Counted from the stretch's first letter, positions 1 to 6,496 are shown. The stretch is 10,668 bases of DNA from Ruminococcus sp. (GCA_023667385.1 JAMPAE010000037.1:1-10668); one strand, 5' to 3'. Notes: generated by a model from the letters alone, not told the origin. Numbers and translations: made by a program.

Positions 1-56
1 CTTTTACATACTATGCGGGTGAGCGTGTTCTCAAAGGAAAAATTTTTCCCGCATAA
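1..56 (+). CDS. Possible C-terminal end of an unidentified gene (partial)
   Basis: Reading from base 3, an open frame enters from the left edge and ends at TAA 54-56, giving a tail that reads FTYYAGERVLKGKIFPA. The codons (GCG, GGT, GAG, CGT, CTC, AAA) and the mix of residues look like a real protein end, and the gene would lie in the same direction as nagB. Only about 17 residues are visible, so the family cannot be named. Another frame also stays open to base 60 but looks less protein-like. No clear terminator follows. Confidence 0.35.
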   Translation, partial: FTYYAGERVLKGKIFPA

Positions 57-90
57 TTAAATCAGAATCAGCCGAATTCAGCGAAATAAC

Positions 91-105
91 TGCTATATTA
101 TAGCA
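91..105. promoter_or_regulatory. Perfect 15-bp palindrome upstream of the nagB promoter (possible operator)
   Basis: TGCTATA-T-TATAGCA is a perfect inverted repeat with 7-bp arms and a single central base. It lies 35 bp upstream of the nagB -35 box. The one-base centre makes it a poor RNA hairpin but a good shape for a dimeric DNA-binding protein. It does not resemble the GntR-type NagR/YvoA operator known from Bacillus. A regulatory role is inference only. Confidence 0.3.
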
Positions 106-140
106 CCGTATGCAAAAAATATAAAGTATAAAAAATTTAT

Positions 141-169
141 TTGTAAAAATTTCAAATCTATGGTATTAT
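141..169 (+). promoter_or_regulatory. Sigma-A promoter of nagB
   Basis: The -35 box is TTGTAA (141-146), followed by a 17-bp spacer and the -10 box TATTAT (164-169). A TG at 161-162 forms an extended -10 element (TGGTATTAT). Transcription would start near 176, giving a leader of about 40 nt before the ATG at 216. Confidence 0.7.
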
Positions 170-215
170 AAAAGCACTATAGTAAAATTCAGTGAAAATG
201 ACAGGATGGGATAAA

Positions 216-944
216 ATGAAAGTTGTTTTAATGGATAATGCTTATGAAATTTCCAAAGCAGTTTCGTCAATAATTATTGAGCAGGTGAAAAATAAGCCGA
301 ACAGTGTTCTCGGTTTTGCAACAGGTGCATCTCCTGTGGAAACATATAAGCGCATAATCGAAAGCTATGAAAGCGGTGAGGTCAGCCTCAAGGATATTAC
401 CACTTTCAACCTTGATGAATATTGCGGTTTACCTCACGAAAACGTTAACAGCTATTACTACTTCATGAAAGATAACCTTTTCGGCAAAACCGATGTTGAT
501 TTTGGCAAAGTCAATTTCCTTTCAGGCGAAAGTGATGACATCGAAAAAGAATGTGCTGCTTACCGTGAAAAAATCAGCAGTGCAGGCGGCATTGACATTC
601 AACTGCTCGGCGTTGGCAGAAACGGTCACATCGGCTTCAATGAGCCTGCCGATGAGTTCACAGACGGTCCGTTCAAGGTCAAGCTCACCGAAAGCACAAT
701 TGAAGCAAACCGTCAATATTTTGAAAATGATGATATGCCCGGATATGCTCTGACAATGGGTATCGGCGACATTATGAAAGCAAAGAAAATTTTACTCATT
801 GCAACAGGTGAATCAAAGGCTGAGGCCATTTTTAAGATGGTCAAAGGCGAAGTTACGCCGCAGTGCCCTGCAAGTGTGCTTCAAAATCACCCTGACTGCA
901 CAATTTATGTTGACAAAGAAAGCGCAAAGCTTATCAGCGATTAA
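216..944 (+). CDS. nagB: Glucosamine-6-phosphate deaminase
   Basis: This cytoplasmic enzyme converts glucosamine 6-phosphate to fructose 6-phosphate and ammonia, the step that feeds amino sugars into glycolysis. The 242-residue protein has the usual length of the short Firmicute form. Visible motifs are the phosphate-binding loop GFATGASP (33-40), NLDEY with catalytic Asp67, and GRNGHIGFNEP with Asn136, His138 and Glu143. Asn in place of the E. coli Asp at 136 matches Bacillus NagB, so it is not a defect. I chose ATG 216 because NagB proteins start MKV... and AGGATGGG (203-210) lies just upstream; GTG 192 and ATG 198 would add 8 or 6 atypical residues. The long C-terminal extension of the allosteric E. 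coli enzyme is absent. The FN3 gene follows after 50 bp with no convincing terminator between, so the two are probably co-transcribed. Confidence 0.95.
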   Translation: MKVVLMDNAYEISKAVSSIIIEQVKNKPNSVLGFATGASPVETYKRIIESYESGEVSLKDITTFNLDEYCGLPHENVNSYYYFMKDNLFGKTDVDFGKVNFLSGESDDIEKECAAYREKISSAGGIDIQLLGVGRNGHIGFNEPADEFTDGPFKVKLTESTIEANRQYFENDDMPGYALTMGIGDIMKAKKILLIATGESKAEAIFKMVKGEVTPQCPASVLQNHPDCTIYVDKESAKLISD

Positions 945-994
945 TACCTTGCAGCGTTAATTTTTTGAATGTTACAAGGCATAAGGAGGAAATG

Positions 995-1888
995 ATGATG
1001 CCCGAAAAAGTTTCGGCAATCAAAAACAAGCCTGACATCGTGTCGCTTGATGTGCTCGGCAACGGCACCGTTATGATTAAATGGGATATGTCTGTCGGCG
1101 CAGACAAATACATTGTCAGGCGCAGCAAAGAGAAAGACAGTGGCTATGAAAAAGTTGGAACGGTGAAGAAAAAATTCACTCAGTTTCTTGATGAAACAAT
1201 TGGCTGTGAGGGCACTTTTTGGTATAAAATCAGCGCATGGAAAAAAGGTCCTGAGGGCGAAAAAGCAATTCAAAAGCACAGCGACCCGGTCAAGGCCGAA
1301 GTGTCTGTTATAAAGCCGCCGAAATCGGAAGCGATTTGTGAAGCGAAGAACAAAAGCATCTGCTTTAAATGGTCCCACGGTGAGGATAAGGTTAACGGCT
1401 ATGTTGTTCTCAGGCGCTATAGCTTCATGGATAAACCGATTGAAATTGCAAGGGTCGAAAGCAACGTGACTGAATATACCGACACAAGTGCAGTTGCAGG
1501 TCAGCTTTATTATTACAGTGTTCAGGGCTATTTGAAAGATGAAAGCGAAACCAACACACGTTATGGCCTTGCAAGCGAGGAGCTTGCACTCATTTGCCTT
1601 GACTGTCCCAAAATTATGTCTGTTAAATGCAGGCACGGCAGAAAGGTTGAGTTCAGCATCAGGCTCACAACCGGTGCAGATGGCTATGTGCTGCTTCACA
1701 GCGATGAGGAGAACGGTGATTACCTTGAAGTTTCACGCACCAAAGAAGAATTTTCGCTGAATGTCACCGATGTTGGCGCAAAAAGAAAAAAGTTTGGTTA
1801 TTACAAGGTTGCCTGCGTGAAAAGCGCAGACGGCAGTGAATTTTTAGGTCCGGTAACAGCACCTGTTCAAGTGAAATATAAGTTTTAA
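995..1888 (+). CDS. Cytoplasmic protein with three fibronectin-III-like domains, function unknown
   Basis: The 297-residue protein consists of three consecutive beta-sandwich modules of the FN3 type, at about 13-104, 108-198 and 204-296. Each shows the FN3 pattern: an early hydrophobic strand with Trp or an equivalent (IKWDMSVGADKYIVRRS, FKWSHGEDKVNGYVVLRR, FSIRLTTGADGYVLLHS), then a Tyr-containing strand (FWYKISAW, YYYSVQGY, GYYKVACVK). There is no signal peptide, transmembrane segment, catalytic domain or anchor, and there are seven cysteines, so it appears to be cytosolic. AAGGAGG at 983-989 serves one of three consecutive ATGs (992, 995, 998); 995 and 998 have the best spacing. A TTG at 965 is rejected because it lies upstream of that site. 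The gene follows nagB closely. FN3 modules usually bind proteins or glycans, but no specific role can be assigned. Confidence 0.75.
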   Translation: MMPEKVSAIKNKPDIVSLDVLGNGTVMIKWDMSVGADKYIVRRSKEKDSGYEKVGTVKKKFTQFLDETIGCEGTFWYKISAWKKGPEGEKAIQKHSDPVKAEVSVIKPPKSEAICEAKNKSICFKWSHGEDKVNGYVVLRRYSFMDKPIEIARVESNVTEYTDTSAVAGQLYYYSVQGYLKDESETNTRYGLASEELALICLDCPKIMSVKCRHGRKVEFSIRLTTGADGYVLLHSDEENGDYLEVSRTKEEFSLNVTDVGAKRKKFGYYKVACVKSADGSEFLGPVTAPVQVKYKF

Positions 1889-1904
1889 TGTTTCAAAAAT
1901 AATG

Positions 1905-1933
1905 TTGACTTGAACAAGATTTATAAGTATAAT
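1905..1933 (+). promoter_or_regulatory. Near-consensus sigma-A promoter of the 46-aa gene
   Basis: TTGACT (1905-1910), exactly 17 bp, then TATAAT (1928-1933). Only one base of the twelve deviates from consensus. It starts 17 bp after the stop of the FN3 gene, so the small gene downstream has its own, probably strong, transcription start near 1940. Confidence 0.85.
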
Positions 1934-1962
1934 TAAATTAACTCATTAAGGAGGAGATTACA

Positions 1963-2103
1963 ATGGACGAAACAACCACTCAGGTTCAAAACTCAGTATC
2001 GCATGACAACAACTTTGCCAGCATCACATTAACATTTTTCAGGGAAGTTATCAGTCTCTTCAAATACATTTTCTATGATGTATTCCTTGGAAGAAAACCG
2101 TAA
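1963..2103 (+). CDS. Small 46-residue protein of unknown function
   Basis: ATG 1963 to TAA 2101-2103 encodes a protein beginning MDETTTQVQNSVSHDNNF and ending DVFLGRKP. The N-terminal 17 residues are polar and rich in Thr, Gln, Asn and Asp. Residues 18-42 are hydrophobic and aromatic (ITLTFFREV, ISLFKYIFYDVF), interrupted by Arg27, Glu28 and Lys34. This pattern suggests an amphipathic or membrane-associated helix. Expression signals are excellent: AAGGAGGAG at 1948-1956 with 6-nt spacing, a near-consensus promoter, and a terminator just downstream, making a complete single-gene unit. I do not recognise the family. It could be a membrane-associated regulator, a peptide toxin or a signalling peptide; the sequence does not decide. 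There is no cleavable signal peptide. Confidence 0.7.
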   Translation: MDETTTQVQNSVSHDNNFASITLTFFREVISLFKYIFYDVFLGRKP

Positions 2104-2121
2104 ATTAAACAAGTAAAAATC

Positions 2122-2156
2122 GAAACGGACGAAGCCATATAAGCTTTGTCCGTTTC
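2122..2156. terminator. Bidirectional intrinsic terminator
   Basis: A 14-bp stem (2122-2135 with 2143-2156, one G-T wobble) encloses a 7-nt loop. On the + strand it is followed by TTTATAT, ending the 46-aa gene. On the - strand it is followed by GATTTTTAC, ending the secreted repeat protein gene, whose stop is at 2181. Confidence 0.85.
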
Positions 2157-2180
2157 TTTATATGAAGGGAAGGAGATGTT

Positions 2181-3374
2181 TTATGCGGTGAAGGTTTTTG
2201 AAACGCTGATGTAGCTGCCTTTGTTTGCAAGGCGAACGCCTGAAACTGTCACGGTATATTTTGTGCCCTTTGTGAGGGTGACACGTGTGTCGATGCTGTC
2301 ATTATCTTTTTCCAAAACTTTAACTGTGTAAGCCTTGCCTTTTGTGTCTTTTACGGTGACCTTGAGGTTCTTATACTGAACTTTGGAGTTGAAATCAATT
2401 TCAAGCTCCTTGTCTTTTTTGTCATATTCAACCTTTTTGATTGACGGCTTAGTTGCTGCTGCCGGGGTTGAAAATGTGCCTGAAAGTGAACCGTAAGTTG
2501 TTGTGCCTTTTTTACGGATGCCGGAAATAGTATAAGTATATTTTTTGCCTGCCGCCAGACCTTTGATTGATACATCAAGCTCATCATCGTCTTTGTCAAC
2601 CACTTTGGTTGTGTAAGTTTTGCCGTTGGCATCTTTTACGGTAACTTTGAGATTCTTATACTGAACTTTGGAGTTGAAATCAAATTCAAGCTCTTTATCT
2701 TTGCTGTCATAGGCAGCTTTTTTAACTGCAAGTTTGGCAGTTGCTGCTGCCGGGGTTGAAAATGTGCCTGAAAGTGAACCGTAAGTTGTTGTGCCTTTTT
2801 TACGGATGCCGGAAATAGTATAAGTATATTTTTTGCCTGCCGCCAGACCTTTGATTGATACATCAAGCTCATCATCGTCTTTGTCAACAACTTTGGTTGT
2901 GTAAGTTTTGCCGTTGGCATCTTTTACGGTAACTTTGAGGTTTTTATACTGAACTTTGGAGTTGAAATCAATTTCAAGCTCCTTATCTTTGCTGTCATAG
3001 GCAGCTTTTTTGACTGCAAGCTTGGCTGACGGGGTTGTGAATGTGCCTGAAACGGTTACATAGCTGCCGCTTTTGCCAGAGCGAACACCGGAAATGTTAT
3101 AAGTATATTTGCTTGAGCTTTTGATGCCTTTAACATAAAATTTAATGTCGTCGCTGTCTTTTTCTTTGATTGTTACGGTATAGCTCTTTTTGTTTGAATC
3201 CTTAACTGTTACTTTTGCGTTTTTATACTGTACTGCTTTTTGAAAGTCAACTTCAACAATTCCGCTGCCTTCATATTTTGTCTTTTTGATCACCGGCGTT
3301 GCGGCGAACGCCATTGTTACACAGGACAGTGCAATTACGATTGTAAGTATTAATGCGAAAATTCTTTTTTTCAT
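2181..3374 (-). CDS. Secreted protein with four Ig/FN3-like repeats
   Basis: The 397-residue protein starts with a classic signal peptide: MKKR, a hydrophobic core to about residue 20, and probable cleavage after AFA at 24. The rest is four tandem modules at about 27-116, 117-212, 213-308 and 309-397. Each runs from a strand like KKAAYDSKDKELEIDF through VQYKNLKVTVKD to YTYTISGIR and a closing GTFST. The pattern resembles the bacterial Ig-like (Big_5/SbsA-type) or FN3 beta-sandwich; I cannot decide which. The protein is very rich in lysine. It has no sortase motif, SLH domain, lipobox, catalytic domain or C-terminal membrane segment, so it is probably released or held by charge in the wall. 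GAGG at 3383-3386 lies 8 nt before the ATG. It is divergent from a two-component operon. A structural or adhesive role is inference. Confidence 0.85.
   Translation of the reverse strand: MKKRIFALILTIVIALSCVTMAFAATPVIKKTKYEGSGIVEVDFQKAVQYKNAKVTVKDSNKKSYTVTIKEKDSDDIKFYVKGIKSSSKYTYNISGVRSGKSGSYVTVSGTFTTPSAKLAVKKAAYDSKDKELEIDFNSKVQYKNLKVTVKDANGKTYTTKVVDKDDDELDVSIKGLAAGKKYTYTISGIRKKGTTTYGSLSGTFSTPAAATAKLAVKKAAYDSKDKELEFDFNSKVQYKNLKVTVKDANGKTYTTKVVDKDDDELDVSIKGLAAGKKYTYTISGIRKKGTTTYGSLSGTFSTPAAATKPSIKKVEYDKKDKELEIDFNSKVQYKNLKVTVKDTKGKAYTVKVLEKDNDSIDTRVTLTKGTKYTVTVSGVRLANKGSYISVSKTFTA
2451..3026 (-). repeat. Near-identical 288-bp tandem repeat inside the secreted protein gene
   Basis: Bases 2451-2738 and 2739-3026 are two copies of a 288-bp unit (96 codons) encoding modules 3 and 2. 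About the first 150 bases on the + strand (from 2452 and 2740) are identical. The remainder carries only scattered substitutions, for example CCAC/ACAA near 2601/2889 and GATTC/GGTTT near 2654/2942. At protein level only one residue differs (Phe/Ile in ELEFDF/ELEIDF). The outer modules 1 and 4 are much more diverged, which indicates a recent duplication or gene conversion of the central unit. Confidence 0.9.
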
Positions 3375-3400
3375 AGTGTTTTCCTCACTTTCTTTTTTCT

Positions 3401-3426
3401 CCTGAACAATTCGCTGTTGTTTCAGG
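3401..3426 (-). promoter_or_regulatory. Inverted repeat in the 5' leader region of the secreted protein gene
   Basis: CCTGAACAA (3401-3409) pairs with TTGTTTCAGG (3417-3426) around a 7-nt loop, with a single bulged base. It lies about 27 bp upstream of the start codon on the - strand and about 15 bp before the ribosome binding site. No T-run follows in either direction, so it is not a terminator. It could stabilise the mRNA 5' end or bind a regulator. I could not find a convincing -35/-10 pair for this gene. Confidence 0.35.
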
Positions 3427-3515
3427 TGTTGACTGTATGTTACATGGCAAAAATTAAAGAAAAATTAGAACGGGAAAAAAGATAGAAAAATTTTTTGGAG
3501 CGCAATTTTATCGGG

Positions 3516-3544
3516 TTGAGCAAATTTCCATAATATGGTATGAT
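3516..3544 (+). promoter_or_regulatory. Sigma-A promoter of the two-component/PepSY operon
   Basis: TTGAGC (3516-3521), a 17-bp spacer, and TATGAT (3539-3544) preceded by TG at 3536-3537, forming an extended -10 (TGGTATGAT) like that of nagB. Transcription would start near 3551, where a 10-bp palindrome TAAAGCTTTA (3551-3560) sits. The leader before the ATG at 3611 is about 60 nt. Confidence 0.65.
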
Positions 3545-3610
3545 TACTAATAAAGCTTTAATCTTTGGCTGATATTATCAATACAGCATTCAGATAAAGG
3601 AGGCGTATTC

Positions 3611-4285
3611 ATGCGTATACTTATTTGTGAAGATGAAAAAGACCTTAACGATTTAATCAGAATGAAAATAGAAGACGAGGGCTACACAACCGATTGCTGC
3701 TATGACGGCGAGGATGCATTGCTTCACCTGCGAACAGCGGAATATGACGCAGTAATTATGGATGTGATGATGCCGCACATGGACGGGTTTGAAGTTGTCA
3801 GGCGATATAGAGCAAACTCAGGAAAAGCTCCGGTTTTGTTTCTGACAGCAAAGGATGCCGTTGCGGACAGAGTAAAGGGACTTGACATCGGAGGTAATGA
3901 TTACCTTACAAAGCCATTTTCATTTGCCGAGCTGACAGCAAGAATCCGTGTTATGCTCAGAACAAGCACAGGCAACACTGATAATGTTTTGGCGGTTGAC
4001 AATTTAATTTTGAACACATCAACAAAGCAGGTTTCACGTGGTGAAAAAAGCATCAAACTTTCTGCAAGAGAGTATTCGCTTTTGGAATATCTGATGTATA
4101 ACAAAGGCAGGGTTCTTTCACGTGAACAGATTGAAGAGCATCTGTATAATTTTGATTATGAGGGCGGCACCAATGTCATTGATGTGTATATCCGCTATCT
4201 GCGCAAAAAAATTGATGAGGGCTTTGACAAAAAGCTGATTCAGACTGTCAGAGGAAGCGGCTATACAATTCGGGAGGAAGCATGA
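3611..4285 (+). CDS. OmpR/PhoB-family response regulator
   Basis: This DNA-binding response regulator has 224 residues, the standard length. The receiver domain (about 1-118) shows the acidic pocket EDE at 7-9, the phosphorylation site Asp51 (IMDVMMP), Thr79 and Lys101 (TKPF). The winged-helix effector domain (about 125-222) carries SAREYSLLEYL, the recognition-helix region TNVIDVYIRYLRKKID and the terminal VRGSGYTI hairpin. AAAGGAGG at 3596-3603 sets the ATG. Its stop codon overlaps the kinase start (ATGA, 4282-4285), so it is the cognate regulator of that kinase. The regulon is unknown; autoregulation and control of the divergent secreted protein are plausible inferences. Confidence 0.95.
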   Translation: MRILICEDEKDLNDLIRMKIEDEGYTTDCCYDGEDALLHLRTAEYDAVIMDVMMPHMDGFEVVRRYRANSGKAPVLFLTAKDAVADRVKGLDIGGNDYLTKPFSFAELTARIRVMLRTSTGNTDNVLAVDNLILNTSTKQVSRGEKSIKLSAREYSLLEYLMYNKGRVLSREQIEEHLYNFDYEGGTNVIDVYIRYLRKKIDEGFDKKLIQTVRGSGYTIREEA

Positions 4286-5718
4286 AAAAATTTTCACTCA
4301 GAACAAGGCTTGTGATTTGGTTTTCGTCGCTTTTGCTGGTTATCATGGCAGTTACGCTTTCAATTATGCTCGCCGTCAGCAACAGTGTGCTCAATACTGA
4401 CGTAAAGGACGGCTTGGTTCAAACAATTATGGCGAATACTGAGGAGATTGAATACCTTGGAGATGTGAACGCATCTGAGCATGAGCCGGGCGATCACTTT
4501 GTTAAATTCAACGATGGCTTCCTTGAAATTGACGATGACTTCCTTGATGACGTCAACGGAATCTGCTGCGCACTTTATGATGCTCAGGGTAACCTGCTTT
4601 ACGGCGAAAACATTATCCATGCACCGATTACCGCCGATGACAAAATTCACATGGTGAAATCCGGCGGCGAAAAGTATTATACTTATTGCCATATTTTTGA
4701 GCAAGGTGAGCTTGACGGCTTGATTTTGCAGGGTATTGTTGATGAAAACGCCAAAAAGACCGTGCTTTCACGAATGCTCAACATCTCGCTTCTGCTGTTG
4801 CCGATTCTTTCTGCAATTGCAATCGCAGGCGGCTACATCAGCGCAGGCAGGTCGCTCAAGCCTGTTCAGCAAATCAATGCTGCGGCTTCTTCAATCACAG
4901 ATGGCAACGACCTTTCAAAGCGGATTGACGTTGGTGACAGAAATGACGAACTTCATCAGCTTGCCGATACGATCAACAAAATGCTTGAGCGATTGGAAAC
5001 CTCATTTGAAGATGAAAAGCAGTTTACCGCTGACATTTCGCACGAGCTTAGAACGCCGGTTGCGGCAATTCTTGCACAAACAGAGTTGATTTTGGAAAAA
5101 GACCGAAGCGAAGAAGAATATAAAAAAGCCTTGTCATTAATTGAAAGACAAAGCATGAGGATGAAAAATATAATTGAAGATATGCTCAGATTTTCACGCC
5201 TTGAAAGGCTTGAAACACTTGATTTAACAGAAGAAGTTGACCTGTCAATCCTGACAGAGGCAGTTTGCGAAGAACAGGCAGCACGAAAAGAAAAAGGCAT
5301 CACCTTAACCTATGACGTTGAGCCGGATATTATGCTGCTTGCAGACACAGATATGATGATACGCCTGATGAACAACCTGATTTCAAATGCTTATCGCTAT
5401 GGTAAAGATAACGGCCACATCAATGTTACGCTGAAAAAAAGCGGCGATTCAATTCTGCTTGAGGTCAGTGATGACGGAATCGGCATTGCAGAAAAGGACA
5501 TCGACAAAATTTTTGAGCGCTTTTATCAGAGCGACCGTTCACGCACAGCATCAAAAGACAGCTGCAACATAGGCTTGGGGCTTTCAACAGTGAGAAAAAT
5601 TGCAAACCTGCATCACGGTGAGGTCACAGTGAAAAGTGCAGAAAATGAGGGCAGCACGTTCACTCTGACAATACCGCAGAAGAATAACATCAAGGAGACA
5701 CGTAAAGATGAAAAGTAA
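4282..5718 (+). CDS. HAMP-domain sensor histidine kinase
   Basis: This 478-residue membrane kinase has all canonical parts in order: TM1 (about 10-32), an extracytoplasmic sensor loop (33-163), TM2 (about 166-188), HAMP (189-243), a dimerisation/phosphoacceptor domain with His254 in DISHELRTP, and an ATPase domain with N box (NNLISNAYRYG, 364-374), G1 (DDGIGIA, 397-403), F box (FERF, 411-414) and G2 (GLGLSTV, 431-437). No key residue is missing. The sensor loop is strongly acidic, with about a dozen Asp/Glu between residues 61 and 100. It overlaps the regulator by 4 bp and the PepSY gene by 11 bp, indicating translational coupling. The stimulus is unknown. Confidence 0.95.
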   Translation: MKKFSLRTRLVIWFSSLLLVIMAVTLSIMLAVSNSVLNTDVKDGLVQTIMANTEEIEYLGDVNASEHEPGDHFVKFNDGFLEIDDDFLDDVNGICCALYDAQGNLLYGENIIHAPITADDKIHMVKSGGEKYYTYCHIFEQGELDGLILQGIVDENAKKTVLSRMLNISLLLLPILSAIAIAGGYISAGRSLKPVQQINAAASSITDGNDLSKRIDVGDRNDELHQLADTINKMLERLETSFEDEKQFTADISHELRTPVAAILAQTELILEKDRSEEEYKKALSLIERQSMRMKNIIEDMLRFSRLERLETLDLTEEVDLSILTEAVCEEQAARKEKGITLTYDVEPDIMLLADTDMMIRLMNNLISNAYRYGKDNGHINVTLKKSGDSILLEVSDDGIGIAEKDIDKIFERFYQSDRSRTASKDSCNIGLGLSTVRKIANLHHGEVTVKSAENEGSTFTLTIPQKNNIKETRKDEK

Positions 5719-6451
5719 AAAAATAATTGCAGTTGTGCTTGCGGCCGTTGTTTTGGTGATCGGTCTTGCGGCAGCAGGCATTTTCCTGACTGATAAATAT
5801 GCCGACGGACGAGACAAGGCGCTTGCACTTGCAATGTCAGATGCAAATTGCAGTGAAGCGCTTGCCGAAAGCTATTCATCAGCGGTTACGCTCAAAGAGG
5901 GAATTGTGGTTTACAAGGTTGATTTTTCGTTTGACGGCTTCGCTTATGAATATGTGATAAGCTCCGTCACCGACAAAATCATCAGTAAAGAGAAAAGCCT
6001 GAAAGCGGTTGATTTGCCGTCTGAAACAGAACTGTCTGCCAACACAAACGAGCCAATAACGGTGACGCAGAAAGCTGAAATCACTGCCAACATTCCTTCA
6101 ACCGAATCCACGCAGGAATCTGTCACTCAATCGGATATGACAACGCAGAAATCAACCACAGTTGAAAGTCAAACCATATCACAAGAGGAAACGCCGACAA
6201 GTGAGTTGAAGCAAACAACAGGCCAATCAGGCAACACTTATATCGGCATTGATAAAGCAAAAGAAATTGCACTTCGCTATGTTGGTATTGATGCATCAAA
6301 GGTGATTTTCACAAAAGCCAAGCTGGATAAAGAGCATGGCATTCGGGTATATAAAATTGAATTTGAAACTGCATTGACCGAATATGAATTTGAAATTCAT
6401 GCCATCAGCGGAGACATCCTTGAATTTTCCAAAGAAGCGGTTGATGATTAA
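5708..6451 (+). CDS. Membrane-anchored double PepSY-domain protein
   Basis: The 247-residue protein has an N-terminal hydrophobic segment (5-28) after KSKK, with no lipobox cysteine and no clear cleavage site, so it is probably a signal anchor with the rest outside. Two PepSY-like modules follow, at about 33-98 (GRDKALALAM...VVYKVDFSFDGFAYEYVISSVTDKII) and 179-245 (IGIDKAKEIALRYVG...RVYKIEFETALTEYEFEIHAISGDIL). They are joined by an 80-residue Ser/Thr/Gln/Glu-rich low-complexity linker. The second module fits the family better. PepSY domains are associated with inhibition of extracellular peptidases or with sensing accessories. AAGGAG at 5692-5697 and the 11-bp overlap with the kinase gene tie it to the two-component system, so it probably modulates or reports on that system. 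Confidence 0.85.
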   Translation: MKSKKIIAVVLAAVVLVIGLAAAGIFLTDKYADGRDKALALAMSDANCSEALAESYSSAVTLKEGIVVYKVDFSFDGFAYEYVISSVTDKIISKEKSLKAVDLPSETELSANTNEPITVTQKAEITANIPSTESTQESVTQSDMTTQKSTTVESQTISQEETPTSELKQTTGQSGNTYIGIDKAKEIALRYVGIDASKVIFTKAKLDKEHGIRVYKIEFETALTEYEFEIHAISGDILEFSKEAVDD

Positions 6452-6454
6452 ACA

Positions 6455-6496
6455 AATTGGGCACAGTCTTACTGAAAAACAAGACTGTGCCCAATT
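6455..6496. terminator. Hairpin terminator between convergent operons
   Basis: A perfect 16-bp stem (6455-6470 with 6481-6496) encloses a 10-nt loop and starts 4 bp after the PepSY stop codon. The + side is followed by ATTATTATAAG and the - side by a TTTGTTTAAT-like stretch, so the U-tracts are imperfect but the stem is very strong. It probably ends both the PepSY operon and the opposing zapA-U32-deaminase operon. Confidence 0.8.

Noticed and set aside
12..55. Nested inverted repeats (TATGCGGG/CCCGCATA, TGAG/CTCA, and the palindrome GGAAAAATTTTTCC) as a terminator or regulatory RNA
   Set aside because: The same bases read as a plausible protein C-terminus, no T-run follows the stem on either strand, and the outer arms are separated by 28 nt with competing pairings.
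192..215. Upstream GTG and ATG starts for nagB
   Set aside because: They add residues not seen in NagB proteins, and the ATG at 216 gives the family-typical MKV start with a ribosome binding site.
941..966. Possible terminator between nagB and the FN3 gene (ATTAA...TTAAT followed by TTTTTT)
   Set aside because: The stem would be only five A-T pairs with a 12-nt loop, far too weak, so read-through is more likely.
941..1699. Long open frame (252 codons) antisense to the FN3 gene
   Set aside because: It lies opposite a gene with a better ribosome binding site and recognisable domains. Its translation is rich in Cys, Phe, Asn and His, as expected for a codon-bias shadow.
5613..5879. Two overlapping - strand frames opposite the kinase/PepSY junction
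   Set aside because: No ribosome binding site or promoter was seen, and the amino acid composition is that of shadow frames of two well-supported genes.
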